A stretch of 64,000 nt of DNA from Roseiconus lacunae (GTDB lineage: Bacteria > Planctomycetota > Planctomycetia > Pirellulales > Pirellulaceae), in the NCBI RefSeq assembly GCF_008312935.1, contig NZ_VSZO01000009.1, forward strand, positions 1-64,000, written 5' to 3'. Positions 53,915 to 62,868 of the stretch are shown piece after piece (the stretch's first letter is position 1; each line of letters starts with the position of its first letter). The notes below the pieces were generated by a model. It worked only from the letters and a program-made list of their open reading frames with translations. It had not been told where the DNA came from and searched no databases. The translations under genes and the position numbers were made by a program.

Positions 53915-54361
53915 ATGGCTAACGAGCAGGATATTTACGAAGAACACGTCCTAGATCACTACGAAGACCCTTATCACCGTGGCGTCTTAGAAAATGCCAC
54001 ACACGAGGACGAGGGGAAGAATCCGCTGTGCGGGGACGTCATCCAAGTCACACTTCGACTCGATGACGAAGGTCGCGTCGCCGAAGCGTGGTTCGACGGC
54101 GAAGGCTGTGTCATCAGCCAGGCTTCGGCGTCGATGCTAATCGAAAAAATCGAAGGCAAAACGCCGGAGGAAATTCGCGACTTTTCGGCCAACGAAATGT
54201 TGGAATTGTTCGGTCCGAAGCTCACTCCTAACCGTCAAAAATGCTGCTTGCTTTCATGGCGAGTCCTGCAGTCGGCGCTGCACTCGCCGATCGAGGATGA
54301 CGACGAAGATGATTCCGATGGTCCCAGTTTTGGTGGGCCGAGTTTGGGTGAGGAGAGTTAA
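53915..54361 (+). CDS. sufU: SufU iron-sulfur scaffold/zinc-dependent sulfurtransferase
   Basis: A 148-residue SufU. The metal ligands Cys39 and Asp41 (NPLCGDVIQV), Cys65 (DGEGCVIS) and the RQKCCLLSW Cys pair (110-111) are present; SufU accepts sulfur from SufS through zinc. A C-terminal Asp/Glu/Ser/Gly-rich tail of about 20 residues is extra. The stop is four bases before the sufS start, so the pair is cotranscribed. sufBCD are not in the window. Confidence 0.94.
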   Translation: MANEQDIYEEHVLDHYEDPYHRGVLENATHEDEGKNPLCGDVIQVTLRLDDEGRVAEAWFDGEGCVISQASASMLIEKIEGKTPEEIRDFSANEMLELFGPKLTPNRQKCCLLSWRVLQSALHSPIEDDDEDDSDGPSFGGPSLGEES

Positions 54362-54365
54362 CCGA

Positions 54366-55634
54366 ATGTCATTTGACCCGATTGAAATTCGAAAGGATTT
54401 CCCCGTTCTCGCTCGCGCGGCCGCCTCCGGGGAGCCGCTGGCGTTCCTTGATAACGCCGCTAGCTCCCAACGACCATCGCAAGTCATCGACGCGATGTCG
54501 CAGTGTTATCGCAACTACTACGCTAACGTTCATCGGGGAATTCATACGCTGAGCGAAGAATCGACGGCAGCGTACGAAGCAGCCCGAGAATCAACACGAC
54601 GTTTTCTCTCGGCGTCATCGACTCGCGAGATCATCTTCACTGCGGGAACGACCGCCGCAATCAACCTGGTCGCCCACTCTTGGGGTTCAGAATTTATCGG
54701 TCAAGACGACGTGATCTTGCTGACGATTGCCGAGCATCACGCCAACATCGTTCCTTGGCATCAGCTTGCCGAACGCGTCGGCTGCCGGATCGAATTCGTT
54801 CCACTCGAAGACGACTTCACGATTAGCGACGACGTCCTTCGTGATAAATTTCAAACGCTGAGCCCCAAACTGTTCTCGTTCGTTTCGAGCAGCAACGTTT
54901 TGGGCACGAACTTTCCCGTCGAGCGATGGACAAAGATCGCGAAAGAATTTGACGCGACGGTTTTGGTCGACGCTGCCCAATCGGCCCCGCATCAAGCCAT
55001 TGACGTGACTCGGTGGAATGCCGATTTCGTTGTCTTCAGCGGGCACAAGGCGTGTGGCCCATCTGGGATCGGTGTACTTTACGGACGCGAATCACTGCTC
55101 AATGCCATGCCTCCGTTCCTCGGCGGTGGTGGCATGATTGATCGGGTCACAACCGAAGGATTCACATCGACGCATCTGCCCGAAAAATTCGAGGCCGGCA
55201 CGCCGCCGATCGTCGAGGCGATCGGGCTCGGGGTCGCGCTCGACTACCTTTCTGACATCGGACTGGACCGGATCGCCGAACACGAACACAAACTCTGTGA
55301 AGCTGCCGATGGTGCCCTACGGCAAATCGATGGCGTCGAAGTGATCGGGCCAACACCTGACAAAAAATCTGGCATCGTCAGTTTTTCGATCGACGGTGTT
55401 CACGCACACGATGTCGCACAGTGGCTCGATACACGAGGCATTGCAGTGCGGGCAGGACACCATTGCGCGATGCCACTGCACGAATCACTGGGGAAAACCG
55501 CAACCACGCGAGCAAGTTTCTATCTCTATAACACCGCCGACGAAGCCGAACGGTTTGTCACCGCGGTTCAAGAAGTGCAATCAAAATTTGCGAAACGTGG
55601 GCGAAGACGACGCCGACGCGAAGTCCCGTCGTAG
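54366..55634 (+). CDS. sufS: Cysteine desulfurase SufS
   Basis: A 422-residue group II cysteine desulfurase that makes persulfide sulfur from cysteine for Fe-S clusters. AFLDNAASSQRPSQVIDAM, YANVHRGIHTLSEEST, ITIAEHHANIVPWHQL and the PLP Lys228 in FSGHKACGPSGIGVLYG are all present. The catalytic Cys is in AVRAGHHCAMPLHES, near the C terminus. The start at 54366 follows sufU by four bases. The C-terminal RGRRRRRREVPS is basic. Together with SufU this is the minimal SufU-dependent sulfur transfer pair. Confidence 0.95.
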   Translation: MSFDPIEIRKDFPVLARAAASGEPLAFLDNAASSQRPSQVIDAMSQCYRNYYANVHRGIHTLSEESTAAYEAARESTRRFLSASSTREIIFTAGTTAAINLVAHSWGSEFIGQDDVILLTIAEHHANIVPWHQLAERVGCRIEFVPLEDDFTISDDVLRDKFQTLSPKLFSFVSSSNVLGTNFPVERWTKIAKEFDATVLVDAAQSAPHQAIDVTRWNADFVVFSGHKACGPSGIGVLYGRESLLNAMPPFLGGGGMIDRVTTEGFTSTHLPEKFEAGTPPIVEAIGLGVALDYLSDIGLDRIAEHEHKLCEAADGALRQIDGVEVIGPTPDKKSGIVSFSIDGVHAHDVAQWLDTRGIAVRAGHHCAMPLHESLGKTATTRASFYLYNTADEAERFVTAVQEVQSKFAKRGRRRRRREVPS

Positions 55635-55749
55635 TCAACATTCGACGTCGTTTGAGATGATCGCGAAAAGACGAGCGATAATGTGACCAATCAGCCGATT
55701 CGCGATCATTGCATGTGCTTGCTCAATCGATTGACTATGACCTGAGCCA

Positions 55750-55822
55750 AGACACGTAACCGCGAGCTAACGCTCGGCGGCTGATCAGAACCATCAGCCG
55801 AATGGCGTTAGCCACGGTTGTG
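55750..55822 (+). repeat. Dispersed hairpin repeat, B-A unit
   Basis: GACACGTAACCGCGAGCTAAC and GCTCGGCGGCTGATC (B) are followed by ATCAGCCGAATGGCGTTAGC and CACGGTTGTG (A). It lies between the stops of sufS and the TlpA-like gene. Confidence 0.7.
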
Positions 55823-55855
55823 TCACGACAACGCAGGCCGCCTTGCAGCAAACAA

Positions 55856-56935
55856 TTAGGCCTCCTCGTCGCCCTCTTGCTCATCGGCGCCGGCTTCATC
55901 TTCTTCAACCGGTCCGAGAAGTTGCTCCAGCTGACGTCCGAGTTCATCGCCGCGGGCGCTCAGGGAAACGACCTTTCCTTCTTTGTCCACCAACCAGACT
56001 GACGGGATCGCGTTGATCCCATACTTGACTGCCATTGGGTGTTTCCAGCCGGCGCCTTCCTTGAACAGGTTCACCCATGGAACCGATTCCTTTTCCACAT
56101 ACGCTTCAAGTCGTTCGCGATCGGAATCTAGGCTGATCCCAACGACATCGAAACCTTTTTCGTGATAGAGGTCATAATTTTTTCGAACGTTCGGCGCCTC
56201 GGCGATACAAGGACCACACCAGGTTGCCCAGAAATCAACGAGGACGACTTTCCCGCGGTATTGTGACCAGTCGAATTCCTCTCCATCGACTAACGCGCCT
56301 TCGATTTCAATTTCCTTTCCCAATAGCGCGAGGCGTTTCGCGGTTGATTCAAATCGACTTTGGTAGGGGCGAAGCTGTGTGTTTCCGGACTCACGAATCA
56401 TGTCGGCAAACGCCTGGTTTGCTTCCAATGCGACCTCCGGGTCACCGCCCCGTTCCAAATAAGTCGCCAAGCCCATTGCGTTCGCTATATTCGGGCGTGC
56501 CTCGCCTTCTTCAAGAATCAAACGTAGTTGACGTTTGGTTAGCTCCAGCAATTTTTTTTGCTCTTCTTTGCTCGCGTCGCGAACGCCACGAATCCGTTCT
56601 GGCAGTACCATTTTGGCCGCAAGCATGAAGTGCCGGTCCGAAATTTCCTCATCGCTGGCCAGGACTTTCTCAGACGCGTCGCGGAGTGCACCGTTGATTT
56701 TTGACTGAGCTGCGTTGTACTGGCGATCGAGTTCAGCTTGCAGTTCGCTGAGTTCCTCGACGTACTCGATGACCTCATCAAGATCGCCTTCGGGTACGAC
56801 GAATTCGCCGACGTCTAATAGCAACGATGATTCCACCGCTTCGCCCGGCTCGGCTTGCTGCGCCGATGCAGAAGTCGACGACGCTGCGATGACCGCTGCG
56901 ACGATCAAAGTCATTAGTTTTTTCTGGCTCATCAC
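55856..56935 (-). CDS. TlpA/ResA-like thiol-disulfide oxidoreductase, exported
   Basis: A 359-residue protein with a signal peptide (LIVAAVIAASSTSASA). A helical N-terminal region (about 35-190, with EYVEELSELQAELDRQYN) precedes a thioredoxin domain with VLVDFWATWCGPCIAEAPNV (redox Cys near 239 and 242) and the cis-Pro region GINAIPSVWLVD. The C-terminal tail is acidic (EEDEAGADEQEGDEEA). Family members handle reduction of cytochrome c or other exported proteins. A solitary gene divergent from the NHL propeller gene. Confidence 0.9.
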   Translation of the reverse strand: MMSQKKLMTLIVAAVIAASSTSASAQQAEPGEAVESSLLLDVGEFVVPEGDLDEVIEYVEELSELQAELDRQYNAAQSKINGALRDASEKVLASDEEISDRHFMLAAKMVLPERIRGVRDASKEEQKKLLELTKRQLRLILEEGEARPNIANAMGLATYLERGGDPEVALEANQAFADMIRESGNTQLRPYQSRFESTAKRLALLGKEIEIEGALVDGEEFDWSQYRGKVVLVDFWATWCGPCIAEAPNVRKNYDLYHEKGFDVVGISLDSDRERLEAYVEKESVPWVNLFKEGAGWKHPMAVKYGINAIPSVWLVDKEGKVVSLSARGDELGRQLEQLLGPVEEDEAGADEQEGDEEA

Positions 56936-57353
56936 AATGCCCTGCTAGTTACGAAAGTGGCGGTTGGAGTCAGTGCGAGCAAACAAACAAATCGTTCGCA
57001 TCAGCATTCAGAATACCAATTTCTAAGTGAATCACCGCGCATTCGTTCGGCATTTTTCGGACTCACGCGATGTTTTTATGGGAGAGACAGGATCACGACC
57101 GCCAGGATGTGCTTTGGTCGTGATCTGCCCCTCTGGATGTTGGACATTTGATAAACTAGGCAATACGTTTTCGAAAACCAACGAACGCCAACAAGCAAAC
57201 CGACGGCGGAACCGTCCGCATCGGATCGTATCGAGTTGGGCGACTCTGCCCCACAGACGCCGCATTTGGATCGCGGTTTTCAGAAACGCTCTGAGCTGAA
57301 ATTCGATCCATCGTGCAACTTCAACTCTCTCCTCTTACCCCCGCTACCTCGAC
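56936..57353. other. Divergent intergenic region
   Basis: 418 bases between the TlpA-like and NHL-propeller genes. No convincing gene was seen; short open frames lack ribosome sites and domain-like sequence. Promoters for both neighbours should lie here but could not be placed. Confidence 0.4.
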
Positions 57354-58421
57354 ATGTCCCCCTCCATCAATCGTCGACGCTTTTTGGCTACAACAGCAGC
57401 GATCACGGCCCCCGCAATTATCACTTCCAAACGCACGCAAGCGCAAGATGTGATCGGCTCAGGTGACTATCAGTTCCAATTTCAACACGGTTGGCCACAG
57501 CTCCCCGACCAATTTCGCTGGCAGACGACACACAACGTGACCGTCGCCCCCGACAACCGTCTGTTCGTAATCCACGAGGGCAAGTCGGACTTGAAGGATC
57601 ATCCTTCGATCTTTGTGTTCGATGAAGACGGACGCTTTATCAAAGCTTTCGGTCAGCAATTCCAAGGTGGCGGACACGGCCTGGACATCCGCGTCGAATC
57701 GGGGACGCCCTACCTCTATGTCTCCGGCTACCAGCATCTAAAGACGATTTGCAAATTAACGTTGGACGGGGAAGTGGTTTGGCAACGTTTTGCCCCGATG
57801 GAGTCGGGCAAGTATGCCGAAGGCGAAGCGTCGAACCCCGAAGGCGTCTGGGGACGGGATCGATTCATGCCGACGAACTTTGCGTTTCTCGACGACGGAG
57901 ACTTTCTGGTCGCAGATGGTTACGGTGCGTATGTGGTTCATCGCTATGATGCCGACGGGCAATGGAAAGGCTTCTTCGGTGGTGCCGGAAAGGGCGACGG
58001 GACATTCAATCTTCCCCATGGCATATGGATCGACAAGAGGAACGAAGCCGCTCCCACGATCGTTGTCGCCGACCGCGCGCATCACACCCTGCAGCTCTTT
58101 GACATGGAACAGAACTACTTGCGCACAATCGATGGCTTTGGATTGCCGGCCAACATTGATACCCACGGCGACTTAATGTTGGTGCCAGAGTTGGTCGCCC
58201 GCGTTTCGCTGCTCGATCAAGACTACAAGACGGTCGTCACTCTCGGCGACGATCGTGACCGAGTTTCGGCGGACAAGAAACGAACGATTCGGTCGACCCC
58301 AGACAAATGGCAACCTGGAAAATTTGTTCATCCGCATGACGCATGCTTCGATAACAATGGCGACCTGTTTGTCGCGGAGTGGGTTGCGACCGGGCGAATC
58401 ACGAAGCTGACCCGTGTTTAA
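57354..58421 (+). CDS. Tat-exported NHL/six-bladed beta-propeller protein
   Basis: A 355-residue protein starting with a twin-arginine signal (INRRRFLATTAAITAPAI, arginines near 7-9). The mature part has repeated propeller blades with the NHL pattern: RLFVIHEG, IFVFDEDGRFIKAFG, HGLDIRVE, GAYVVHRYDADGQW, GKGDGTFNLPHGIWID, DRAHHTLQLFDMEQNYLRTI and KFVHPHDACFDNNGDLFVAE. This resembles peptidylglycine amidating lyase-like propellers, though no enzymatic claim is made. Likely periplasmic or surface-exposed. A single gene. Confidence 0.85.
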   Translation: MSPSINRRRFLATTAAITAPAIITSKRTQAQDVIGSGDYQFQFQHGWPQLPDQFRWQTTHNVTVAPDNRLFVIHEGKSDLKDHPSIFVFDEDGRFIKAFGQQFQGGGHGLDIRVESGTPYLYVSGYQHLKTICKLTLDGEVVWQRFAPMESGKYAEGEASNPEGVWGRDRFMPTNFAFLDDGDFLVADGYGAYVVHRYDADGQWKGFFGGAGKGDGTFNLPHGIWIDKRNEAAPTIVVADRAHHTLQLFDMEQNYLRTIDGFGLPANIDTHGDLMLVPELVARVSLLDQDYKTVVTLGDDRDRVSADKKRTIRSTPDKWQPGKFVHPHDACFDNNGDLFVAEWVATGRITKLTRV

Positions 58422-58478
58422 TTCTTCCAGCCGAAAATCCACACAAGTAGCGGAACCCACCCGAGGCGGATCAAACGA

Positions 58479-58584
58479 TCAGCCGAATGGCGTTAGCCAC
58501 GGCTGTTGCGAGTGCTTGCCGATGCGATCGATGGTGAACCCAATCGGAACACCTAACCGGGAGTCAACCCTCGGCGGTGGATCA
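58479..58584 (+). repeat. Dispersed hairpin repeat, A-B unit
   Basis: ATCAGCCGAATGGCGTTAGC and CACGGCTGTTGCGAGTGC (A) are followed by a spacer GCCGATGCGATCGATGGTG and a diverged B module ending CCCTCGGCGGTGGATCAG. The spacer is shared with the element at 62703 in reverse orientation, so the whole unit, not just the hairpins, is conserved. It lies between the stops of the NHL gene and the rhomboid gene. Confidence 0.65.
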
Positions 58585-58640
58585 GACAGACGATCGCCGG
58601 CGAAAATCCACCGCTGCACCGTTCACTTCTCAAGAAAACA

Positions 58641-59438
58641 TCAAATGATTCGATCACTGGAATCACTTTGACGCTTCGATCTTTGCCAAGATCGGTCGAG
58701 GCTGTTTGGCCTGCCAGCGACAAACGGTTTCGCCAAGATAACGCCTGCAATGAAGCCACCGATGTGGGCACCATAGGCAACGCCTCCATCGCGACCGCCG
58801 AAAATTCCAAGCCCGCTTACGAGCTGGAAGGCAAACCAAACACCGACGGCAACATAGGCCGGGACGTCGGTGATGATTCTCAGCAAAATCACCGTGACTC
58901 GACGATTGGGATGCAATAACACGTACGCTCCCATGACCGCGGAAATGGCTCCCGACGCGCCCAAACTGGCAGTCAACGACGAAGCCCCCTGCGAATTCAG
59001 CGCCACATGGACGAGTGAGGCGATGATACCTGTCAATAAATAGAACACGAAGTACCGGACTCGTCCCATCGCGTTTTCCAAGTTGTCACCAAAAATCCAA
59101 AGGAACCACATATTGCCGAGCAAGTGTGCAATCGATCCATGCATGAACATGGCGGTGATCAATGTCAGATAGACGGGGACCGGGGTTGGTTTTAATCCGG
59201 GTTTGACGGCCTGCGAACGCCCCTGGGGTGTCGAAAATTCAATCAGTTCGTCATCGGTTTGATAGTCCTGACCACTGACAATTTCTGCGGGAACGACCGA
59301 ATAGGCGAAGGTAAAGTCATTATTTTGGCCCATCCCTTGCAGGAGTACGAAAACGGCGATGTTGACTGCAATGAAGGCAATATTCAGCCAAGGAAAGATC
59401 GTGCGATCCGAATTGTCGTCGTGAATTGGAAAAACCAT
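58641..59438 (-). CDS. Rhomboid family intramembrane serine protease
   Basis: A 265-residue membrane protease of about six helices. The catalytic Ser162 lies in LGASGAISAVMG and His225 in AYGAHIGGFIAG, with the HLLGNMWFLWIFG segment of helix 2 also present. A loop of about 40 residues (55-90, QDYQTDDELIEFSTPQG) separates the first two helices, as in many bacterial rhomboids. The start at 59438 (MVFPIHDDNSDR) fits family N termini. It is divergent from the phosphoesterase gene. Confidence 0.93.
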   Translation of the reverse strand: MVFPIHDDNSDRTIFPWLNIAFIAVNIAVFVLLQGMGQNNDFTFAYSVVPAEIVSGQDYQTDDELIEFSTPQGRSQAVKPGLKPTPVPVYLTLITAMFMHGSIAHLLGNMWFLWIFGDNLENAMGRVRYFVFYLLTGIIASLVHVALNSQGASSLTASLGASGAISAVMGAYVLLHPNRRVTVILLRIITDVPAYVAVGVWFAFQLVSGLGIFGGRDGGVAYGAHIGGFIAGVILAKPFVAGRPNSLDRSWQRSKRQSDSSDRII

Positions 59439-59599
59439 GGCCGAAACTTATCTTTTTCAACACGGGAAGAAAATTGATTGATCTAGGGTCGCTCAGCGTG
59501 AGCCGCACTGCCGAAAAATTCCTTCGTCTGCGACACCTGCACCAGTATTCACCTTAGGTAAGCTGAAGCACCAGTCCCGATTGACTTTCAACTGAAACC

Positions 59600-60343
59600 A
59601 TGAACGCCACACCGCACGACGGCAGCTACTTCGTTTCCGATCTCCATTTGTTTTCTAGAAGATCGACCGGTGATCTGATGCTCGCCGAGTTGCAACGCAG
59701 AGCCAACGAGGGGCACACGATCGTGCTCGGTGGAGATATCTTTGACTTTAAATGGAGTTCGGACCCTTGCCCCGATCGCACGTTGAACCGTGCCGAGGAG
59801 TGGCTTCAAACATTGATCGAACAGAACGAGCACTGTGAATTCCACTACGTTCTCGGCAACCATGATTCACATCCATTGTTTGTCGAGCGTTTAAGGCGAC
59901 TCACCGAAAACCACTCTGGATTCCAATGGCACCGTTATTTCGCACGGCTCGATCACTGTCTGTTCCTGCACGGTGACGTTGCCGATGGTTCACTCGATCA
60001 CGCCCGCCTGGATGCCCGTCGCGAGCGTATGGAAAAGAAAAAACGGCGTCACCCCATGCTCCATTATGCGTATGACCTCGCCATTCATGCGCGGCTGCAC
60101 CGGTTGGCGATCTTGTCGATCCGCGAAATTGTGGTGCTAAATCGTATCCGTCAATACGCTCAACAAATTGGTCACGGGCCGGACGAGGGAATTACGGACG
60201 TTTACTTTGGACACACTCATTTTGATCTCGATGGCGTCGACTACCAAGGACTGACCTTTCACAACGGGGGTGCCGCGATCAAAGGGTTGAGATTTCGGAT
60301 TGTCCCGACATCGTTGTCATCGCCGGCAAAGCGACGAGCCTAA
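59600..60343 (+). CDS. Metallophosphoesterase (LpxH-like)
   Basis: A 247-residue calcineurin-like phosphoesterase. The binuclear metal motifs are complete: SDLHLF (Asp14, His16), GGDIFDFKW, GNHDSH, HGDV and GHTHFD. This matches UDP-2,3-diacylglucosamine hydrolases and related UDP-sugar phosphoesterases in the lipid A pathway, but the family has other members. Basic residues (RRERMEKKKRRHPM) in the middle could form the lipid-binding cap. The ATG at 59600 is chosen because the first motif begins at residue 10. Single gene. Confidence 0.85.
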   Translation: MNATPHDGSYFVSDLHLFSRRSTGDLMLAELQRRANEGHTIVLGGDIFDFKWSSDPCPDRTLNRAEEWLQTLIEQNEHCEFHYVLGNHDSHPLFVERLRRLTENHSGFQWHRYFARLDHCLFLHGDVADGSLDHARLDARRERMEKKKRRHPMLHYAYDLAIHARLHRLAILSIREIVVLNRIRQYAQQIGHGPDEGITDVYFGHTHFDLDGVDYQGLTFHNGGAAIKGLRFRIVPTSLSSPAKRRA

Positions 60344-60374
60344 AGAACACTGCGACGATCGCAACAATCGCTGT

Positions 60375-62462
60375 TTACCGTTTCGCGACATCCGGTTCAT
60401 CACATCGCAACGTCAGCACTCGGCTACCTTTGCCGACAGCCTGATCGACAGCCACGTCGATGCTCTGCACCTTCCCCGCAATGGGCGCCTGAAATTTCCA
60501 CGTTGACTTGGCTCGCAACATCGCGTCACGTTTATCGAGCAAGCTTGTCAGGTAGAGCTGACTTTCGTTGATCGAGCTTTCCAAGTATGCGAGTGAGACG
60601 ACATTGGGATCCGTGGACACCACAGTATCTCCGAAGTCATGCAAAGCAAGCTTGGCACGCTCGAGTTGCCCGCGGCGAGTAGCAAGTTCCGAGTCAGCCA
60701 TTTCAATATCTCGATAAAGTCTCTCGGCGGCTTCACGTTCGACAAGGCGTTGTTTGATCTGCGGAACCATGCGGGTAATCCGATGCTCCAGAGCCACGAC
60801 ACGTTCTGCGGCCAATCGGGCCGCTTCCCTCGATGCTTGGACCTCGCTTTCTAGACGCCGTTTGGCGAGAAGTTGGTTCTGGCGAATCTCTTCGGATCGT
60901 TCTCGCTGAGTTGCAATGAACTCCCGGACGGTCAAGATTTGTTGATCAAGTTCATTGACGATTCTTCGATCCACGGGCCGTGAAAAGACGACCAATGGAT
61001 CACCGATCTTTATCGACTGACCGACCGCGACCGATACCGTTTGAACCTGGCCATCCTGGTCCGTCAACACCGGCACCAGACGTGGGAAAAGGAGACGCGG
61101 TGATTGAGCGGCGGTCTGTGATTGGCGTGACATCGCGAAATGCATGACGGACCAGCCGATCGCGATCAGGGTGGACGCGGCGAACAAACGGCCCAAAAGA
61201 GCAAGTCGAAACGGCCGTCGATGATCCGGCGCGGTGATGACCGGCACAGCAGGTGATACTTCAGCAGTCTCGTTCGCGGCTTCGGTTGTCGACGTATCTT
61301 CAGCCGCGATGACCGAAGCCTCGAAGTCGTCCTCCGATCGGCCATCACTTTCGGCGAGAACCTCATCCGGCTCGGACCGGTCATGGGATCTGTTCGTTAT
61401 CGCTGGGGCGTTCGTTTCTTCGATTGCTCTGGCGGTTTCTTCTGTATCTTCGACGGCCGCGGCTTCGGCAGGGTCTGCGTCGCTGGGGGTCTCGGTGTTC
61501 GCGTGAGCGTGTTCGGCGTTCTCTAACGTGGATGAGGGGGCAAACGCCGGCCCGGCGTCCTCCGTGGGTTCCTCCGTGGGGCTTTGCGACAATGGAACCG
61601 GTGCCTGGGGTGCCATCACCGAAACGGAGACTTCGGCAGACGCAGACATCACATCGAAGGAGGTCGCAACCACCGGCTCTGTCACTATCAACGTCGACTC
61701 CGCCAACATCGAAACATTATCAGAGAGCACAACGAACGGTAGAGGTTGGGTTGACGACGCCGTTTCGTCCTCCGCCACCGGAACCGGTTCGTCGCGCACC
61801 TGTGGCTGTGTTTCTGGATCTTGTTCGTTGGCTTGAACCGACGGATTCGTTTCGCCCGATGAGTCGTCGGCGCTTGCATTCGGCGTCACATCTGCATTCG
61901 GCGTTACATCGACTCGTTGCCCGTCTGCTTTTGCTTCGCGACGTTCGTCTTCTTCGATGCTTTGCTGCGTGATTGCCGATTCCACCGTCGGCTCAGGCTT
62001 GCCCATGGAATTGGCGTCTTCAATTTGTTCCTCACCGTGGTCAGGATTCACTCGATCCGGTTGCGGAACAGGAACCGACGGCAAGTCCGAGATCAACGCG
62101 GTGAGCATCGCATGACTCTTGGCCGGCAAATCGACCAGCTTTGCCGCGATAGTCGATTCGGTACAGTCGTCTGCCGAAAATCGTATTGGAACGATCGTCC
62201 CAGAAGCAGTCTTGAGAATTGCCGACCGACTCTTAGAATCCCCTACAGAAGTCTGCAAAGCGATCAGTCGATCTTGTGGCGATCGGGTTAAATCGATCGT
62301 GGCGGTGAATTGATCTTCACTGATCAAGGTCAATTCAAACCGGCAGCCCAACCACAGCACCTCTGCCCAATGGGGTGGTGCTTGGCGAAGCGTCCGTTCT
62401 CGTGAATTGAAACGGTGCGGTGATGTTCTAGCGAGATCCTCAGCCGATCCCATGATGGACAA
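60375..62462 (-). CDS. HlyD-like adaptor protein with a long acidic linker
   Basis: A 695-residue protein. Residues 1-140 form a soluble domain of unknown type (WLGCRFELTLISEDQF, RFSADDCTESTIAAKLVDL), perhaps PilZ-like. About 140-415 is an acidic Glu/Ala/Thr/Pro-rich disordered linker. A transmembrane helix lies at about 420-440 (LFAASTLIAIGWSVMHF). The rest has a lipoyl-like motif (DGQVQTVSVAVGQSIKIGDP), a long coiled coil (about 495-620) and a closing beta segment (FQAPIAGKVQSIDVAVDQAV), the HlyD order. No transporter gene is beside it. Confidence 0.75.
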   Translation of the reverse strand: MSIMGSAEDLARTSPHRFNSRERTLRQAPPHWAEVLWLGCRFELTLISEDQFTATIDLTRSPQDRLIALQTSVGDSKSRSAILKTASGTIVPIRFSADDCTESTIAAKLVDLPAKSHAMLTALISDLPSVPVPQPDRVNPDHGEEQIEDANSMGKPEPTVESAITQQSIEEDERREAKADGQRVDVTPNADVTPNASADDSSGETNPSVQANEQDPETQPQVRDEPVPVAEDETASSTQPLPFVVLSDNVSMLAESTLIVTEPVVATSFDVMSASAEVSVSVMAPQAPVPLSQSPTEEPTEDAGPAFAPSSTLENAEHAHANTETPSDADPAEAAAVEDTEETARAIEETNAPAITNRSHDRSEPDEVLAESDGRSEDDFEASVIAAEDTSTTEAANETAEVSPAVPVITAPDHRRPFRLALLGRLFAASTLIAIGWSVMHFAMSRQSQTAAQSPRLLFPRLVPVLTDQDGQVQTVSVAVGQSIKIGDPLVVFSRPVDRRIVNELDQQILTVREFIATQRERSEEIRQNQLLAKRRLESEVQASREAARLAAERVVALEHRITRMVPQIKQRLVEREAAERLYRDIEMADSELATRRGQLERAKLALHDFGDTVVSTDPNVVSLAYLESSINESQLYLTSLLDKRDAMLRAKSTWKFQAPIAGKVQSIDVAVDQAVGKGSRVLTLRCDEPDVAKR

Positions 62463-62590
62463 CGATGAAAGGTTGGTCTTGGGGCAGACCTATAACCCTT
62501 TGTCGTCGCCGATCGCATCGACGATTGATAGAAATGCGTGAAAGCAGATTCGGGCGTACGATGGCGAAGCGATCGAACGATCTGTACCGC

Positions 62591-62719
62591 TTAGAACTGA
62601 TCCGGAGAACCGGTTGAGAACGCGATAACGCCGAGCACCACGTACAGCACCATTCCGAGTGTGATCGATTCGCCGACAGATGTTCGCGTGGGTTGTTGCT
62701 GGGCAACCGTGGCTAACAC
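62591..62719 (-). CDS. Possible 42-residue membrane protein
   Basis: A minus-strand frame from GTG at 62719 to TAA gives a 42-residue protein with one hydrophobic helix (ITLGMVLYVVLGVIAF) and a polar tail STGSPDQF. The hydrophobic profile is protein-like, but there is no Shine-Dalgarno, and the first codons lie within the repeat element, so the true start is uncertain and the ORF may be a fossil. Confidence 0.3.
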   Translation of the reverse strand: MLATVAQQQPTRTSVGESITLGMVLYVVLGVIAFSTGSPDQF

Positions 62720-62842
62720 CAGTCGGCTGATGATTGGATCAGCCGCAGAGCGTTAGCTCGCGGCTAGGTGTTCCGATTGGGTTCACCATCAATCGCATCG
62801 GCTGATCACTCACAATAACCGTGGCTAACACCAGTCGGCTAA
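62703..62842 (-). repeat. Dispersed hairpin repeat, A-B-A unit
   Basis: On the minus strand, A modules (GCCGACTGGTGTTAGCCACGG) are separated by 112 bases, with a B module CCGCGAGCTAACGCTCTGCGG between them. The A stem carries a C-to-T change that keeps a G-U pair (TGGT opposite GCCA), which supports conservation of the hairpin. The spacer matches that of the element at 58479. Confidence 0.7.
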
Positions 62843-62868
62843 TTTCAATATCGAACTGGAACGATGCG

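Larger units (their letters stand above)
62463..62868. other. Intergenic region with repeats and a possible small ORF
   Basis: 406 bases between the HlyD-like gene start and the esterase gene stop, both minus strand. It holds the repeat element 62703-62842 and, overlapping its edge, a 42-residue open frame (62591-62719, minus). It should also hold the promoter of the HlyD-like gene. Confidence 0.4.

Noticed and set aside
58414-58671. An 85-codon plus-strand frame containing CCECLPMR
   Set aside because: It is made mostly of the dispersed repeat and overlaps the ends of both neighbouring genes; similar peptides arise from other repeat copies.
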